Source: Rhizobiales bacterium Ga0077525
Lineage (GTDB): Bacteria; Pseudomonadota; Alphaproteobacteria; Rhizobiales; Xanthobacteraceae
NCBI GenBank assembly: GCA_001464835.1
Contig: LNDS01000020.1
Coordinates: forward strand, 1-64,000
Direction: 5' to 3'
Length of the DNA stretch: 64,000 bases
Shown: positions 17,198 through 26,283 of the stretch, in pieces
How the letters are laid out: every line of letters starts with the position of its first letter
How positions within the stretch are numbered: the stretch's first letter is position 1
The notes under the pieces: model-generated
Database searches by the model: none
What the model was told of the DNA's origin: nothing
Seen by the model: the letters and a program-made list of their open reading frames with translations, nothing else
Program-made: the position numbers and the translations under genes

Positions 17198-17218
17198 GCC
17201 GGCGGGGTGACCGCCGGC
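17198..17218 (-). terminator. Hairpin terminator after flbD
   Basis: Stem GCCGGCGG/CCGCCGGC with a five-base loop, followed on the minus strand by TGTTTGCGTT. It lies about 30 bp after the flbD stop and marks the end of the fliF cluster. Confidence 0.6.
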
Positions 17219-17245
17219 CGTTATTTGAGCAAATACCAGCGAGCT

Positions 17246-18616
17246 TCAGGCCACGCTGCGCATCTCGCCGCCGTGCGGCGGCGGGATCGGCGACCCGTCC
17301 GCGGAATATTCGTTGAGCTTGTTGCGCAAGGTCCGGATCGAGATGCCGAGGATATTGGCGGCATGCGTCCGGTTGCCGAGGCAGTGCTTGAGCGTCTCCA
17401 GGATGAGGTCGCGCTCGACATCGGCGACGGTGCGGCCGACCAGGCTGCGGGTGACCTGCTCGGCGGCAAGCGCGGCCTGTTCGGCGACGCCGGTGCCGCG
17501 CGTCTGATCGAGCCGCGCGCCATCGGGCGAGAGGATGCCATCGACGCCGATCTCAAGCCCGCTGGACAGCAGCACCGCGCGGTGCAGCGTGTTCTCCAGT
17601 TCGCGGACATTGCCCGGCCAGCGCGTGGTGTTGAGTGCGCGGCGCGCTTCCGCCGACAGCGGACGTATGGCGAGGCCGTTGGCTTCGGAGTACTTCTTGA
17701 TGAAGTGCGTCGCCAGTTCGAAAATATCGGCCGGGCGTTCGCGCAACGGCGGGATCTTCAGGTTCACGACATTGAGCCGGAACATCAGATCTTCTCGGAA
17801 TTGTCCGGCGCGCACCGCCTCGGTCAAATTGCGGTTCGAGGTGGCGATGATGCGGATATCGACCGGCACCGGTTTCGAACCGCCGACGCGGTCGATGACG
17901 CGCTCCTGAATGGCGCGCAACAGCTTGGCTTGAAGGCGCACATCCATTTCGGAAATTTCATCGAGCAGCAGCGTGCCGCCATTGGCCTCCTCGAACTTGC
18001 CGATGCGGCGGCCGAGCGCGCCGGTGAAGGCGCCCTTTTCATGGCCGAACAGTTCGGACTCCAGCAGGTTCTCCGGGATCGCGGCGCAGTTTACGGTGAT
18101 GAACGGCTTCTTGGCGCGCTGCGAGCGGGCATGAACGTAACGCGCCAGAACTTCCTTGCCGGTGCCGCTTTCGCCGGTGATGAGGACCGAGGCGTCCGAG
18201 CCGGCGATCTGCTGGGCCAGCTTGACCACCGAGGCCATGGCGTCGTCGCGGTAGATCATCTCGCGGTTGTCGTCGGTGACGGCGGCCAGCACCGCGGCGA
18301 TCAGCTCCGGATCGGGCGGCAGCGGGATGTATTCTTTGGCGCCGGCATGGATCGCCTTGACCGCGGCGCGGGCATCGTTGGTGACGCCGCAGGCGACGAT
18401 CGGAACGTGGATGCGTTCGGCGTCGAGACGATCGACCAAATCGCGAATGTCGAGATTGACATCGACGAAGAGGAGATCGGCGCCGCGGCCGGAGCGCAGC
18501 ACGGCGAGCGCCTGTTCGTTTGAATCGGCGTGGGTGACCGAGGCGCCCTTGTCCATCGCAATCTTGCTGGCGATGGTGAACTGCCCGCCGAGGGTGCCGA
18601 CAATGAGGAGGCGCAT
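17246..18616 (-). CDS. flbD: Sigma-54-dependent flagellar regulator FlbD
   Basis: A 456-residue NtrC-type activator. It has a receiver-like domain (1-115; LLFVDVNLD holds the likely Asp), an AAA+ domain with Walker A GESGTGKE (148-155), the sigma-54-contacting GAFTGA (195-200) and Walker B LLLDEIS, and a C-terminal Fis-type helix-turn-helix (NRTHAANILGISIRTLRNKL). The receiver lacks parts of the usual acidic pocket, as in Caulobacter FlbD, which works without a cognate kinase. As last gene of the fliF-G-H-N cluster it has the position of flbD in Caulobacter. It should activate late flagellar sigma-54 promoters, such as the one before fliK, and may repress fliF. Confidence 0.92.
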   Translation of the reverse strand: MRLLIVGTLGGQFTIASKIAMDKGASVTHADSNEQALAVLRSGRGADLLFVDVNLDIRDLVDRLDAERIHVPIVACGVTNDARAAVKAIHAGAKEYIPLPPDPELIAAVLAAVTDDNREMIYRDDAMASVVKLAQQIAGSDASVLITGESGTGKEVLARYVHARSQRAKKPFITVNCAAIPENLLESELFGHEKGAFTGALGRRIGKFEEANGGTLLLDEISEMDVRLQAKLLRAIQERVIDRVGGSKPVPVDIRIIATSNRNLTEAVRAGQFREDLMFRLNVVNLKIPPLRERPADIFELATHFIKKYSEANGLAIRPLSAEARRALNTTRWPGNVRELENTLHRAVLLSSGLEIGVDGILSPDGARLDQTRGTGVAEQAALAAEQVTRSLVGRTVADVERDLILETLKHCLGNRTHAANILGISIRTLRNKLNEYSADGSPIPPPHGGEMRSVA

Positions 18617-18643
18617 GAGGTTAGTCCTTCAGTTGTTCAGTAC

Positions 18644-18718
18644 GAGCGAATAGTGCGTGGCGAATAGTGAGTAGAGCAAAGGGCTTTCTGTTCGCTACTC
18701 ACCACTCGCTATTCGCTT
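18644..18718. repeat. Palindromic repeat, CGAATAGTGAGTAG type
   Basis: Left arm GCGAATAGTG ... GGCGAATAGTGAGTAG and right arm CTACTCACCACTCGCTATTCGC form an imperfect inverted repeat in the gap between fliN and flbD. The repeat unit GCGAATAG occurs twice in the left arm. It may uncouple flbD expression from the upstream genes. Confidence 0.7.
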
Positions 18719-18719
18719 C

Positions 18720-19076
18720 TTAGTTCTTTTCCGACTTGATGATTTCCGTCATCGTCACGCCGAGCTTGTCTTCGACCAGCACCACTTCACCGCGCGCCAC
18801 CAGCCTGTTGTTGACGTAGATATCGATCGCTTCGCCGACCTTGCGGTCGAGTTCGAGCACGGCGCCGGGCCCGAGCTTCAACAGTTCGCCGACATCCATG
18901 CGGGCGCGCCCGAGCACGGCCGAAACCTGCACCGGCACGTCGAACAGAGCTTCAAGATCCTGCGCGCCGCGATGCACCGAATCCGGTTGCGACGGCGCCA
19001 GCGAGCCCGAATCCTGCACCTGGACCTCGTCGCCTTCGAGGTCGGGAAGCGGTACCTTGGTTTCGTCTTCACTCAT
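18720..19076 (-). CDS. fliN: Flagellar motor switch protein FliN
   Basis: A 118-residue C-ring protein. After an acidic 35-residue tail comes the SpoA/FliN domain: LFDVPVQVSAVLGRARMDVG, LLKLGPGAVLELDRKVGEA and VNNRLVARGEVVLVEDKLGV are all canonical. It forms the lower ring of the rotor with FliG (and FliM, which is not in this window). Translation follows fliH after 39 bp. Confidence 0.95.
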   Translation of the reverse strand: MSEDETKVPLPDLEGDEVQVQDSGSLAPSQPDSVHRGAQDLEALFDVPVQVSAVLGRARMDVGELLKLGPGAVLELDRKVGEAIDIYVNNRLVARGEVVLVEDKLGVTMTEIIKSEKN

Positions 19077-19115
19077 CGCGTCGTCTCCAGAAGCCTGTTC
19101 AATTCCGAAATCTTG

Positions 19116-19736
19116 TTAGTTCGCGACCGTGCCGCGCCCCGCGATATAGCGGCCAACTATCTCTTCGATGGTCGCCAAAGTCGCCGCGGTATCGCGGGTG
19201 ACGCCGCCGTCGGCCCATTCGATGCGGCAATCGCCCGGTGCGACGTTGGCGTCGCTCTGCACGGTCAGGCGTCCCTCGAAGCCGCGCAGGCGCGCGATCT
19301 CTTCGAGCTTTTCGCGGGCCGCGTCGAAAATATCGGCGCCGGTGTGAATGGCGATTTGCGGCGTCGCCACCAGCTGGCGGAACGCTTCGCCGGCCAGAGC
19401 GGAGATTTCGGCGAGCGGCTCACGCGCCACCAGTTCGGGCGACAGCTTGCCGGCGACCGCAACCGCGACCTGCACCGCTTCGGTTTCCAGCCGCGCCTCG
19501 ATGCCGGTCAGCGCATTGTTGAGGCGCGCCATGCTGTCGGCGATCTGGGTGAGCGCGCGGGCGATACGTTCGGCGGCCTCGGTGCGCGCCTGCGTCTGCC
19601 CGGCCTCGAAGCCCTTGCGATGCGCGACAGCCTCAGCATCGGCGCTGCGGCGCTCGTGTTCGATCAGGGTAATGGTCGGCTTGACCCCGCCGGGGGCGAA
19701 GTCTTCGTCGAACATGAATTTTGCGGCGGCCGTCAT
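19116..19736 (-). CDS. fliH: Flagellar assembly protein FliH-like
   Basis: A 206-residue protein between fliG and fliN. A charged N-terminal helix rich in Ala/Glu/Arg (KGFEAGQTQARTEAAERIAR) is followed by the V-ATPase-E/FliH-like domain (VAVAVAGKLSPEL; DCRIEWADGGVTRDT, where the family has C-x-I-E-W-x-D-G). FliH binds the ATPase FliI and docks it to the export gate. Alphaproteobacterial FliH proteins are very divergent, so position in the cluster carries much weight. It starts 11 bp after fliG. Confidence 0.88.
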   Translation of the reverse strand: MTAAAKFMFDEDFAPGGVKPTITLIEHERRSADAEAVAHRKGFEAGQTQARTEAAERIARALTQIADSMARLNNALTGIEARLETEAVQVAVAVAGKLSPELVAREPLAEISALAGEAFRQLVATPQIAIHTGADIFDAAREKLEEIARLRGFEGRLTVQSDANVAPGDCRIEWADGGVTRDTAATLATIEEIVGRYIAGRGTVAN

Positions 19737-19747
19737 GTCAGGCTTTC

Positions 19748-20851
19748 TTAGTAGATAAGTTCGTCGTCGCCCTGGCTCTTGGCGATGAGGATTTCACCCT
19801 TCGCCGCCAGATCCTTGGCGATATTGACCAGCAGAGTCTGCGCCTCGTCGACGTCGCGCAAGCGCACCGCGCCGAGCGCGCCCATGTCGTCGACCAGCAT
19901 CTTGGCGGCGCGCGTCGACATGTTTTTGAAGAAGAACTCGCGCACCTTCTCGGTCGCGCCTTTCAGCGCGATGGCGAGCTTGTCCTTGTCGATGTTGCGC
20001 ATCAAAGTCTGCGCCGAGCCGGCATCGAGCTTGATCAGATCGTCGAAGGTGAACATCAGCGCCTTGATGCGCTCGGCCGCGTCGCGGTTTTCTTCTTCCA
20101 GCGCCGTCAAAAAGCGGGTTTCGGTCTGGCGGTCGAAATTGTTGAAGATTTCCGCCATCACCTCGTGCGCGTCGCGGCGGCGCTTCTGCGACAGGTTGGA
20201 CATGAATTCGGTGCGCAACGTCTGCTCGACGCGCTCGATGACGTCCTTTTGCACCGCTTCCATCTTCAGCATGCGGCCGACGCAGTCGAGCGACATGTCC
20301 TCCGGCAGGATCGACAGCACGCGCGCGGCGTGTTCGGGGCGCAGTTTGGACAGAACGACGGCGACGGTCTGCGGATATTCGTTCTTGAGATAGTTCGCCA
20401 GCACCTCTTCCTGCACGTTGGCGAGCTTTTCCCACATGTTGCGGCCGGCTGGGCCGCGGATTTCGTCCATGATGCCGCCGACGCGGTCCTTCGGCAGATA
20501 TTGCTGCAACAGGCGTTCGGTGGCGTCGTAATTGCCGAGCAGCGCGCCGGAGGCCGACAGCCGGCCGACAAATTCCAGCAGCAATTGTTCGACTTCCTCG
20601 GCCTGGATGGCGCCGAGCTGCGACATGACGATGGAAATTTCGCGCAGCTCGTCGTCGTCGAGCATGCTGAAAATCTTGCCGCCGTATTGTTCGCCGAGCG
20701 CGAGCATCAGAACCGCCGCGCGCTCCGGTCCGGTCAGCTTGCGCTTGCTTGACGCCACCTGCGGCCGGCTGGCCAGTTCGGCCATCAGGCCGCCGATGTC
20801 CTGCCGAACCTCGTCGGGCTCTTTCTTTTCTTTATCGTAGACTGAAGGCAT
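19748..20851 (-). CDS. fliG: Flagellar motor switch protein FliG
   Basis: A 367-residue rotor protein. The N-terminal domain binds FliF, the middle domain has the conserved [15 protein letters not shown] segment in the form [20 protein letters not shown], and the C-terminal domain bears the charged helix ([25 protein letters not shown] and [21 protein letters not shown]) that meets the stator. An extra 20-residue N-terminal stretch is typical of alphaproteobacteria. The ATG overlaps the fliF stop by one base (TGATG), implying coupled translation. Confidence 0.96.
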   Translation of the reverse strand: MPSVYDKEKKEPDEVRQDIGGLMAELASRPQVASSKRKLTGPERAAVLMLALGEQYGGKIFSMLDDDELREISIVMSQLGAIQAEEVEQLLLEFVGRLSASGALLGNYDATERLLQQYLPKDRVGGIMDEIRGPAGRNMWEKLANVQEEVLANYLKNEYPQTVAVVLSKLRPEHAARVLSILPEDMSLDCVGRMLKMEAVQKDVIERVEQTLRTEFMSNLSQKRRRDAHEVMAEIFNNFDRQTETRFLTALEEENRDAAERIKALMFTFDDLIKLDAGSAQTLMRNIDKDKLAIALKGATEKVREFFFKNMSTRAAKMLVDDMGALGAVRLRDVDEAQTLLVNIAKDLAAKGEILIAKSQGDDELIY

Positions 20852-22593
20852 CAGGCCGCTTCCTCGTGGAGCCAGCTACGGATGACCGAGACCGCCTCGT
20901 GCGGATTCTTCTCGGCCAGTTCGCCGACCTTCTGAACCGACTGGGCGTGAACCTGTCCCTGCACCTTGGCGACGTCGATCATCGCCGAGGTGCGGTTGGA
21001 AATCGCCACGGTGTCTTCGCCGCCGACGATGGCGATATTGGTGCCGCTGGTATTGGTCAGGCTGTCGCTGCCGGTAGCGCCACTGCCGGGCGGCAGCGGC
21101 TGGCCGTCGGGGCCGAACTGGACCGCGCCGCCGCCGAGCGCGCCGGCAACGCCGGCCATGCCGGCCGCACCGGCCTTGCCGAGCGCGCCGGTGTCCGGCG
21201 TGACGATGCGGCGTACCAGCGGCCGCACCACCATCAGGAGAACGATGAGGCCGAGGAGCGCCATCACGCCCTTTTCGGCGGCGCCCATGATGTCGTCCTT
21301 GGTGAACTGGAAATATTTCATCCAGCCGAGATTTTCCGAAACCGACAACGGCTCGCCGCTGTCGGCGAAGCGCAGGTTGACCACTTCGATCTGGTCGCCG
21401 CGCTTGGCGTCGAAGCCAATGGCGGTGCGCACCAAAGCGGCGATGCGGTCGATCTCTTCCTTGGCGCGCGGCTGATAGACCATCTCGCCTTTGGCGTCTT
21501 TCACATAGCGGCCATCGACCAGGACGGCGGCGGAGATGCGGTTGACGCGGCCGGCTTCGATGACCTCGGTCTTGGTCGTGCGCGAGATCTCGTAGTTGAC
21601 GATTTCCTCGGTCTTCTTGCTCTGGTCGCGCTGGCCGCCGCCGGGGCTGTTGGCGTCCCTGTTCGAGCCCGGCAGTTCGCCGGCGACGGAGACCGGGCCA
21701 CCTTCCTTGCCGTCCTGCGAGTTGGATTGCTCTTCGCGGGTCTGGCTCGAGCGCACGACGCGGCCGTCCGGATCGAACTTGTCCGAGGTTTGCGTGATGC
21801 GGTTGAGGTCGAAATCGGCGTTGAGCTGGACGCGCGCCTTGCCGGGCCCGACCACCGAGGAAACGATGGCTTCGACCTGCGCGCGCAGGCGGCTTTCGTA
21901 GCCGGCCTTGCGCTCGTCGGCGCTGACGCCGCCGAGGGCGTTGTCCTGCGCCGCGCCGTCGGCGAGCAGGCGGCCGCTTTCATCGATCACCGAGACGCGC
22001 TCTGGCTTCATGCCGTTGACGGCGGTGGCGACCAGATGGCGGATGGCGCGCACCTGTTGCGGCTCCAGCGAACCGCGCACCTTGAGCACGATTGAGGCCG
22101 AGGCTTCGACCTTGTCGCGCGAGAACAGCGGCCGTTCCGGCAGCACCAGATGAACGCGCGCCGCCGTCACCCGGTCGAGGCCGCGAATGGTGCGGGCGAG
22201 TTCGCCTTCCAGCGCGCGCAGGTGATTGATGTTCTGGATGAAGGAGGTGGCGCCGAGCGCGTCCGACTTGTCGAAAATCTCGTAGCCGACGCCGCCGCCC
22301 TTGGGCAGGCCGCCTTCGGCGAGCTTCATGCGCAAGCGGGCGACGTTGTCCTTGGGGACCATGATGATCGCGCCGTCGTTTTTCATCTGGTAGGCGATGG
22401 CCTGGCGTTCCAGATCCTTGATGATCGCGCTGGAGTCCTCGACCGAGAGGTCGGTGAACAGAGGCACCATGGTCGGCGCGTTCATCCGGATCATCAGAAA
22501 GGCGAAGAAGCCGATCAGCGCCAACGTCACCGCGGCCATAGCCGCCATTCGCGCCGCACCCAGCGATTTCACAAAATCGAAAAAGCCTTGCAC
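20851..22593 (-). CDS. fliF: Flagellar MS-ring protein FliF
   Basis: A 580-residue membrane protein forming the MS ring of the basal body. There is one N-terminal membrane segment ([17 protein letters not shown]), ring-building motifs ([41 protein letters not shown]), a long low-complexity periplasmic loop, a second membrane segment near 445-465 and a cytoplasmic tail that binds FliG. It is the first gene of the cluster fliF-fliG-fliH-fliN-flbD. Its promoter block at 22632-22672 is shared with flhA and sciP. Confidence 0.97.
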   Translation of the reverse strand: MQGFFDFVKSLGAARMAAMAAVTLALIGFFAFLMIRMNAPTMVPLFTDLSVEDSSAIIKDLERQAIAYQMKNDGAIIMVPKDNVARLRMKLAEGGLPKGGGVGYEIFDKSDALGATSFIQNINHLRALEGELARTIRGLDRVTAARVHLVLPERPLFSRDKVEASASIVLKVRGSLEPQQVRAIRHLVATAVNGMKPERVSVIDESGRLLADGAAQDNALGGVSADERKAGYESRLRAQVEAIVSSVVGPGKARVQLNADFDLNRITQTSDKFDPDGRVVRSSQTREEQSNSQDGKEGGPVSVAGELPGSNRDANSPGGGQRDQSKKTEEIVNYEISRTTKTEVIEAGRVNRISAAVLVDGRYVKDAKGEMVYQPRAKEEIDRIAALVRTAIGFDAKRGDQIEVVNLRFADSGEPLSVSENLGWMKYFQFTKDDIMGAAEKGVMALLGLIVLLMVVRPLVRRIVTPDTGALGKAGAAGMAGVAGALGGGAVQFGPDGQPLPPGSGATGSDSLTNTSGTNIAIVGGEDTVAISNRTSAMIDVAKVQGQVHAQSVQKVGELAEKNPHEAVSVIRSWLHEEAA

Positions 22594-22631
22594 TGGTCTG
22601 TCCTAGCCGCGTGGCGCCCTTTCGGGCGGTA

Positions 22632-22672
22632 CCCGGCAAGTTTTGCCCAGTATATGGTTAGCGTCTGGTTAA
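22632..22672 (-). promoter_or_regulatory. fliF promoter block: CtrA-like box plus ftr-like inverted repeat
   Basis: On the minus strand TTAACCAGACGCTAACC (22656-22672) is a CtrA-type box, and TGGGCAAAACTTGCCGGG (22632-22649) an inverted repeat GGCAA-AAC-TTGCC, 38 bp before the fliF ATG. The block is nearly identical to that of flhA. In Caulobacter, fliF is activated by CtrA and repressed by FlbD from a site by the transcription start, which matches this layout. Confidence 0.68.
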
Positions 22673-22782
22673 CGAGTTGGGCGGCAAGACCTTTTTTCAA
22701 TCGGCGCGCGCTGAGCTTATGTTTTGATCGTGAACCGATCACGAGGCGCGGCTGTGAAATGCACCTGCGAAATCGACATGCG

Positions 22783-22821
22783 AAAACGCCGGCCTCAGGT
22801 TGATCCTGGGGCCGGCGTTTT
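22783..22821 (-). terminator. Terminator of sciP
   Basis: Stem AAAACGCCGGCCTCAGG/CCTGGGGCCGGCGTTTT with a five-base loop: strong, nearly perfect and T-flanked on both strands. It lies 25 bp past the sciP stop. Confidence 0.85.
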
Positions 22822-22845
22822 CAAATTGAGTCGATAAAGAAAGGG

Positions 22846-23121
22846 CTACTGCCGGTATTGCTGGATGCGCGTGGTGCGCAGGCCGGCGAGGCCATGCTGG
22901 TCAATCGAATACTGCCAGGACAGGAATTCTTCGACGGTGAGGGTGTAGCGCGCACAGGCTTCTTCAAGGGACAGCAATCCGCCGCGGACGGCTGCGACCA
23001 CCTCGGCCTTGCGGCGGATGACCCAACGTTTCGTTGTCGGCGGCGGCAAGTCCGCGATCGTAAGCGGACTGCCATCGGGCCCGATGACGTATTTGACCCT
23101 CGGGCGGTGGGGTTCGGTCAT
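22846..23121 (-). CDS. sciP: CtrA inhibitor SciP (DUF1153 family)
   Basis: A 91-residue helix-turn-helix protein. The sequence MTEPHRPRVKYVIGPDGSPL, then PPPTTKRWVIRRKAEVVAAV, LSLEEACARYTLTVEEFLSW and the end GLAGLRTTRIQQYRQ is that of the SciP/DUF1153 family. In Caulobacter SciP binds CtrA, and possibly DNA, to shut off CtrA-activated genes in the swarmer cell, and sciP is itself CtrA-activated. Here the promoter carries a CtrA-like box. The ATG at 23121 is used because the family starts there; a GTG frame upstream adds unrelated residues. The location beside the fliF cluster supports a role in flagellar timing. Confidence 0.9.
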   Translation of the reverse strand: MTEPHRPRVKYVIGPDGSPLTIADLPPPTTKRWVIRRKAEVVAAVRGGLLSLEEACARYTLTVEEFLSWQYSIDQHGLAGLRTTRIQQYRQ

Positions 23122-23214
23122 TGGAATACTCACAAAGACTCTACTGATGACTGCAACTGTCACAAAAACTACAGGGCCCGACTTAAAATTTGCCTAAGCT
23201 GATCGGGCGGAACA

Positions 23215-23252
23215 GGAAAAGTTTGCCCGGTTTTTGCTAACCTTTTGGTTAC
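23215..23252 (-). promoter_or_regulatory. sciP promoter block, diverged CtrA-like box plus ftr-like element
   Basis: On the minus strand GTAACCAAAAGGTTAGC (23236-23252) is followed by CCGGGCAAACTTTTCC (23215-23230). Over 40 positions it aligns without gaps to the flhA and fliF blocks, keeping TAACCA, GGGCAAA and TTT.CC. It is 93 bp before sciP and also about 95 bp before the divergent kinase gene, so it could serve either. Confidence 0.5.
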
Positions 23253-23346
23253 GGTTGGGATTTTCCAGGCGCCATTCAAGGATAGCAAGATCGGGGTTTC
23301 AAGTTCAATTAGACCCGCTAAATTGGCGTTTTAGAGGGACACGCGT

Positions 23347-26262
23347 TTGCAAAAGTTCCCCGAAACAGCTCGCTCGAATTGGGCTGCGCGCGGCCGGAAC
23401 GCCGCGGCCCTCATCGCTGTTTTTCTTGCCTATTTTATTTTGGCCAAGCTCGGCCTGGCTTTGGCGTCGATCAATCCCAGCGCCAGCCCGATCTGGCCGC
23501 CGACCGGATTGGCTCTCGCCGCGGTGCTGTTGGGCGGTATGAGGCTCTGGCCGGCCATCTTCGCCGGCGCCTTTGCCGCCAATCTCACCACCGCCGGCAC
23601 GATCGAGACCTCGGCGCTGATCGCGCTCGGCAATACGCTGGAAGCGGTCGTTGGCGGATTTCTGATTGTGCGATGGTCGAATGGCGCCGGCACCTTTGCG
23701 ACGCCGGTCGGGGTGATGAAGTTTGCCGCGGTGAGTTTTGTGCCGGCCACCGTGGTCGGCGCCAGCGTCGGCGTGGCGACGCTCTACTTGGCGGGGCTTG
23801 TGCCTTACGACACGCTGGCGCCGGTCTGGGTCACCTGGTGGCTCGGCGACGCTGCCGGTGCCTTGGTGGTGACGCCGGTCATCGTGCTGTGGGCGCGCTC
23901 GGCCCGGTCGATACTGCGGCCGTCCGGCCGTGAAGTCCGCGACGTGGCTGCTGTGCTCGGCTTTGCAGTCGCGGTCGGTGTGGCGGCGTTCAGCCCGCTG
24001 CTGCCTTTGTCGGAATACACTAGTCCGCTCGGCTTTCTCGCCATCGTGCCGCTGCTGTGGGCGGCGCTGCGGCGTGGGCCTCGCGACACCGCGACGGTGG
24101 CGCTGATACTGACGGGATTTGCCATCTGGGCGACGATGCGCAATGCCGGTCCGTTCGGCCAACTTGGCCTCAACGAATCCTTCCTACTGCTGCTGACCTT
24201 CATGATCAGCGTCTCGGTGCCGTCGCTGGCGTTGAGCGCCGATGTAGCGATGCGACGCATCACCGAGGACGATCTGCGGCGCACGCAGATCGAACTCGAT
24301 GCCCGCGTCAAGGAACGCACCGCCGCTCTCGCCGACGCCAATATCCATCTCACCGAAGCGCAGCGCCTCGCCAATCTCGGCAGTTGGTCTTGGGACATCC
24401 CCGAGAACAAGTTCACCTGGTCGGACGAGCTGATGGATATTTACGGCGTCACAAGGCAGACGGCGCCAAGCAAGATCGAGGACTTCGTCGCGTTTCTGCT
24501 ACCGGACGACCACGGGCGCGTGCAGAACAGCGTCAGCACGGCGCTGGAAAACGGACGGGCCGACTTCAGCCATGAAGAGCGGATCGTGCGGCCCGACGGC
24601 GGTGTGCGTTACTTGCAGAGCGTCGGCGAAATAGTGCGCGACGACAAGGGCGCGCCGATCCGCATGCTGGGCGTCTGTCTCGACGTCACCGCGCGGCGCG
24701 AGGCCGAGGTGGCGCTGCGCGACAGCGAACAGAATTATCAGTTCCTGCTCAAGGGCGTGCGCGACTACGCCATCTATATGCTCGACGCCGATGGCCGCGT
24801 CAGCAGTTGGGACGAGGGCGCCAGGCGCATCAAGGGCTACAGCGCCAGCGAGATCGTCGGCCGTCATTTCGAGATATTTTTGGCCGAGGAGGAGCGCGCC
24901 GCCGGTCTTGGTGAAAAGGCGATTGCCGCGGCGACCGACCATGGTCAATTCGAGGGGCAGGCCTGGCTGGTGCGCAAAGACGGCAGCCGGTTTTTTGCCA
25001 GCGTGGTGATGGACGCCATTCGCGACGAGCAAGGCCGGCTGATCGGCTTTGCCAAATTGGTGCGCGACATCACCGTGCAGCACGAAGCACGGCTTGCCCT
25101 CGAGCAGACGCGCGAACAACTGGCGCAGTCGCAGAAGATGGAAGCGCTCGGTCAGTTGACCGGCGGCATCGCGCACGACTTCAACAATCTTTTGATGATC
25201 GTGTCGGGCTATGCGCAGATCCTGCAACGCCGGCTGAAAGAGCCGAAGGACACCCACGCGGTCGAGGCGATCCGCGCCGCCGCCGGCCGCGGCGAGCGGC
25301 TGACGCGGCAATTGCTGACCTTCTCGCGACGCCAGCAATTGACGCCGGTGGTGGTCGATGTCGGTCAGCGCATCGACGCGGTGCGCGACATGCTGGCGCC
25401 GTCGCTCGGCGGCACCATCGAATTCATTTGCGATGTCGCGCCCGACATCTGGCCCGTGCAAACCGATCTCGGCGAACTCGAACTGGCTTTGGTCAACATG
25501 GCGGTCAATGCGCGCGACGCCATGCCGGACGGCGGCAGCATCACCTTGCAGGCGCGCAATGTCGTGCTGCAGCCGGGGTCGTCGGTCGGGTCGCTGACCG
25601 GCGACTTCGTCGCGCTGTCGCTGATCGACACCGGCACCGGCATCGCGCCGGAAACCTTGGCGCGCGTGTTCGAGCCGTTCTTCACCACCAAGCCGGTCGG
25701 CAAGGGCACCGGGCTTGGACTGTCGCACGTGCACGGCTTCGCCCACCAGAGTGGCGGCGCGGCGACGGTGACCAGCGAAGTCGGAAAAGGCACCGTCGTC
25801 ACTATTTATCTGCCGCGGGCGCAGAGCGAAGCCGAGCAGGCCGCGGGCGGCGGCGAGGCCGTCATCGCCGCGCCGGCGCAGGGTACGGTGCTTGTCGTCG
25901 AAGACAGCCGCGAGGTCGCCGAGGTCACCAGCGCGCTCCTGGAGCAGCTCGGCTACCGCGTGGTACGCGCCGAGAACGCCGCCGAGGCGCTGCGCCATCT
26001 CGAGCAGGGCATCGCCTTCGACCTGATGCTGTCGGATATCGTCATGCCCGGAGCGATGGACGGCATGGCGCTGGCGTATCTATGCCGCGAGCGCTTTCCT
26101 CAATTGCCGGTGTTGCTGACCAGCGGCTACAGCCAGGCGGCGCTGGCCGCCGACGGCCATTTCGACATCCTGCGCAAGCCGTTTGAGTTGAGCGCGCTGG
26201 AGAGCGCCATCGAGCAGGCGCTCGACAAAGCGCGCCGCGGCGGGTGGAAGCGCGCGGTTTGA
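23347..26262 (+). CDS. MASE1-PAS-PAS hybrid sensor histidine kinase with receiver
   Basis: A 971-residue inner-membrane sensor. Residues about 15-300 form a MASE1 domain with eight or more membrane segments (FILAKLGLALA, PIWPPTGLALAAVLLGG). Two PAS domains follow (LANLGSWSWDIPENKFTWSD; DYAIYMLDADGRVSSWDEGA), then a HisKA domain with GGIAHDFNNLL (phosphorylated His), an ATPase domain with NMAVNARDAM and GTGLGLS, and a C-terminal receiver with VVEDSREV and Asp in LMLSDIVMP. The TTG start at 23347 is preceded by GAGGGAC. It is divergent from sciP. There is no helix-turn-helix partner next to it; the signal is unknown. Confidence 0.92.
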   Translation: MQKFPETARSNWAARGRNAAALIAVFLAYFILAKLGLALASINPSASPIWPPTGLALAAVLLGGMRLWPAIFAGAFAANLTTAGTIETSALIALGNTLEAVVGGFLIVRWSNGAGTFATPVGVMKFAAVSFVPATVVGASVGVATLYLAGLVPYDTLAPVWVTWWLGDAAGALVVTPVIVLWARSARSILRPSGREVRDVAAVLGFAVAVGVAAFSPLLPLSEYTSPLGFLAIVPLLWAALRRGPRDTATVALILTGFAIWATMRNAGPFGQLGLNESFLLLLTFMISVSVPSLALSADVAMRRITEDDLRRTQIELDARVKERTAALADANIHLTEAQRLANLGSWSWDIPENKFTWSDELMDIYGVTRQTAPSKIEDFVAFLLPDDHGRVQNSVSTALENGRADFSHEERIVRPDGGVRYLQSVGEIVRDDKGAPIRMLGVCLDVTARREAEVALRDSEQNYQFLLKGVRDYAIYMLDADGRVSSWDEGARRIKGYSASEIVGRHFEIFLAEEERAAGLGEKAIAAATDHGQFEGQAWLVRKDGSRFFASVVMDAIRDEQGRLIGFAKLVRDITVQHEARLALEQTREQLAQSQKMEALGQLTGGIAHDFNNLLMIVSGYAQILQRRLKEPKDTHAVEAIRAAAGRGERLTRQLLTFSRRQQLTPVVVDVGQRIDAVRDMLAPSLGGTIEFICDVAPDIWPVQTDLGELELALVNMAVNARDAMPDGGSITLQARNVVLQPGSSVGSLTGDFVALSLIDTGTGIAPETLARVFEPFFTTKPVGKGTGLGLSHVHGFAHQSGGAATVTSEVGKGTVVTIYLPRAQSEAEQAAGGGEAVIAAPAQGTVLVVEDSREVAEVTSALLEQLGYRVVRAENAAEALRHLEQGIAFDLMLSDIVMPGAMDGMALAYLCRERFPQLPVLLTSGYSQAALAADGHFDILRKPFELSALESAIEQALDKARRGGWKRAV

Positions 26263-26283
26263 CGCCTGAAAACGCGAAGGCGA

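Noticed and set aside
16253..18523. A 756-codon plus-strand frame opposite the lipid kinase and flbD
   Set aside because: Antisense artefact of high third-position GC; no domain, and flbD with all motifs lies opposite.
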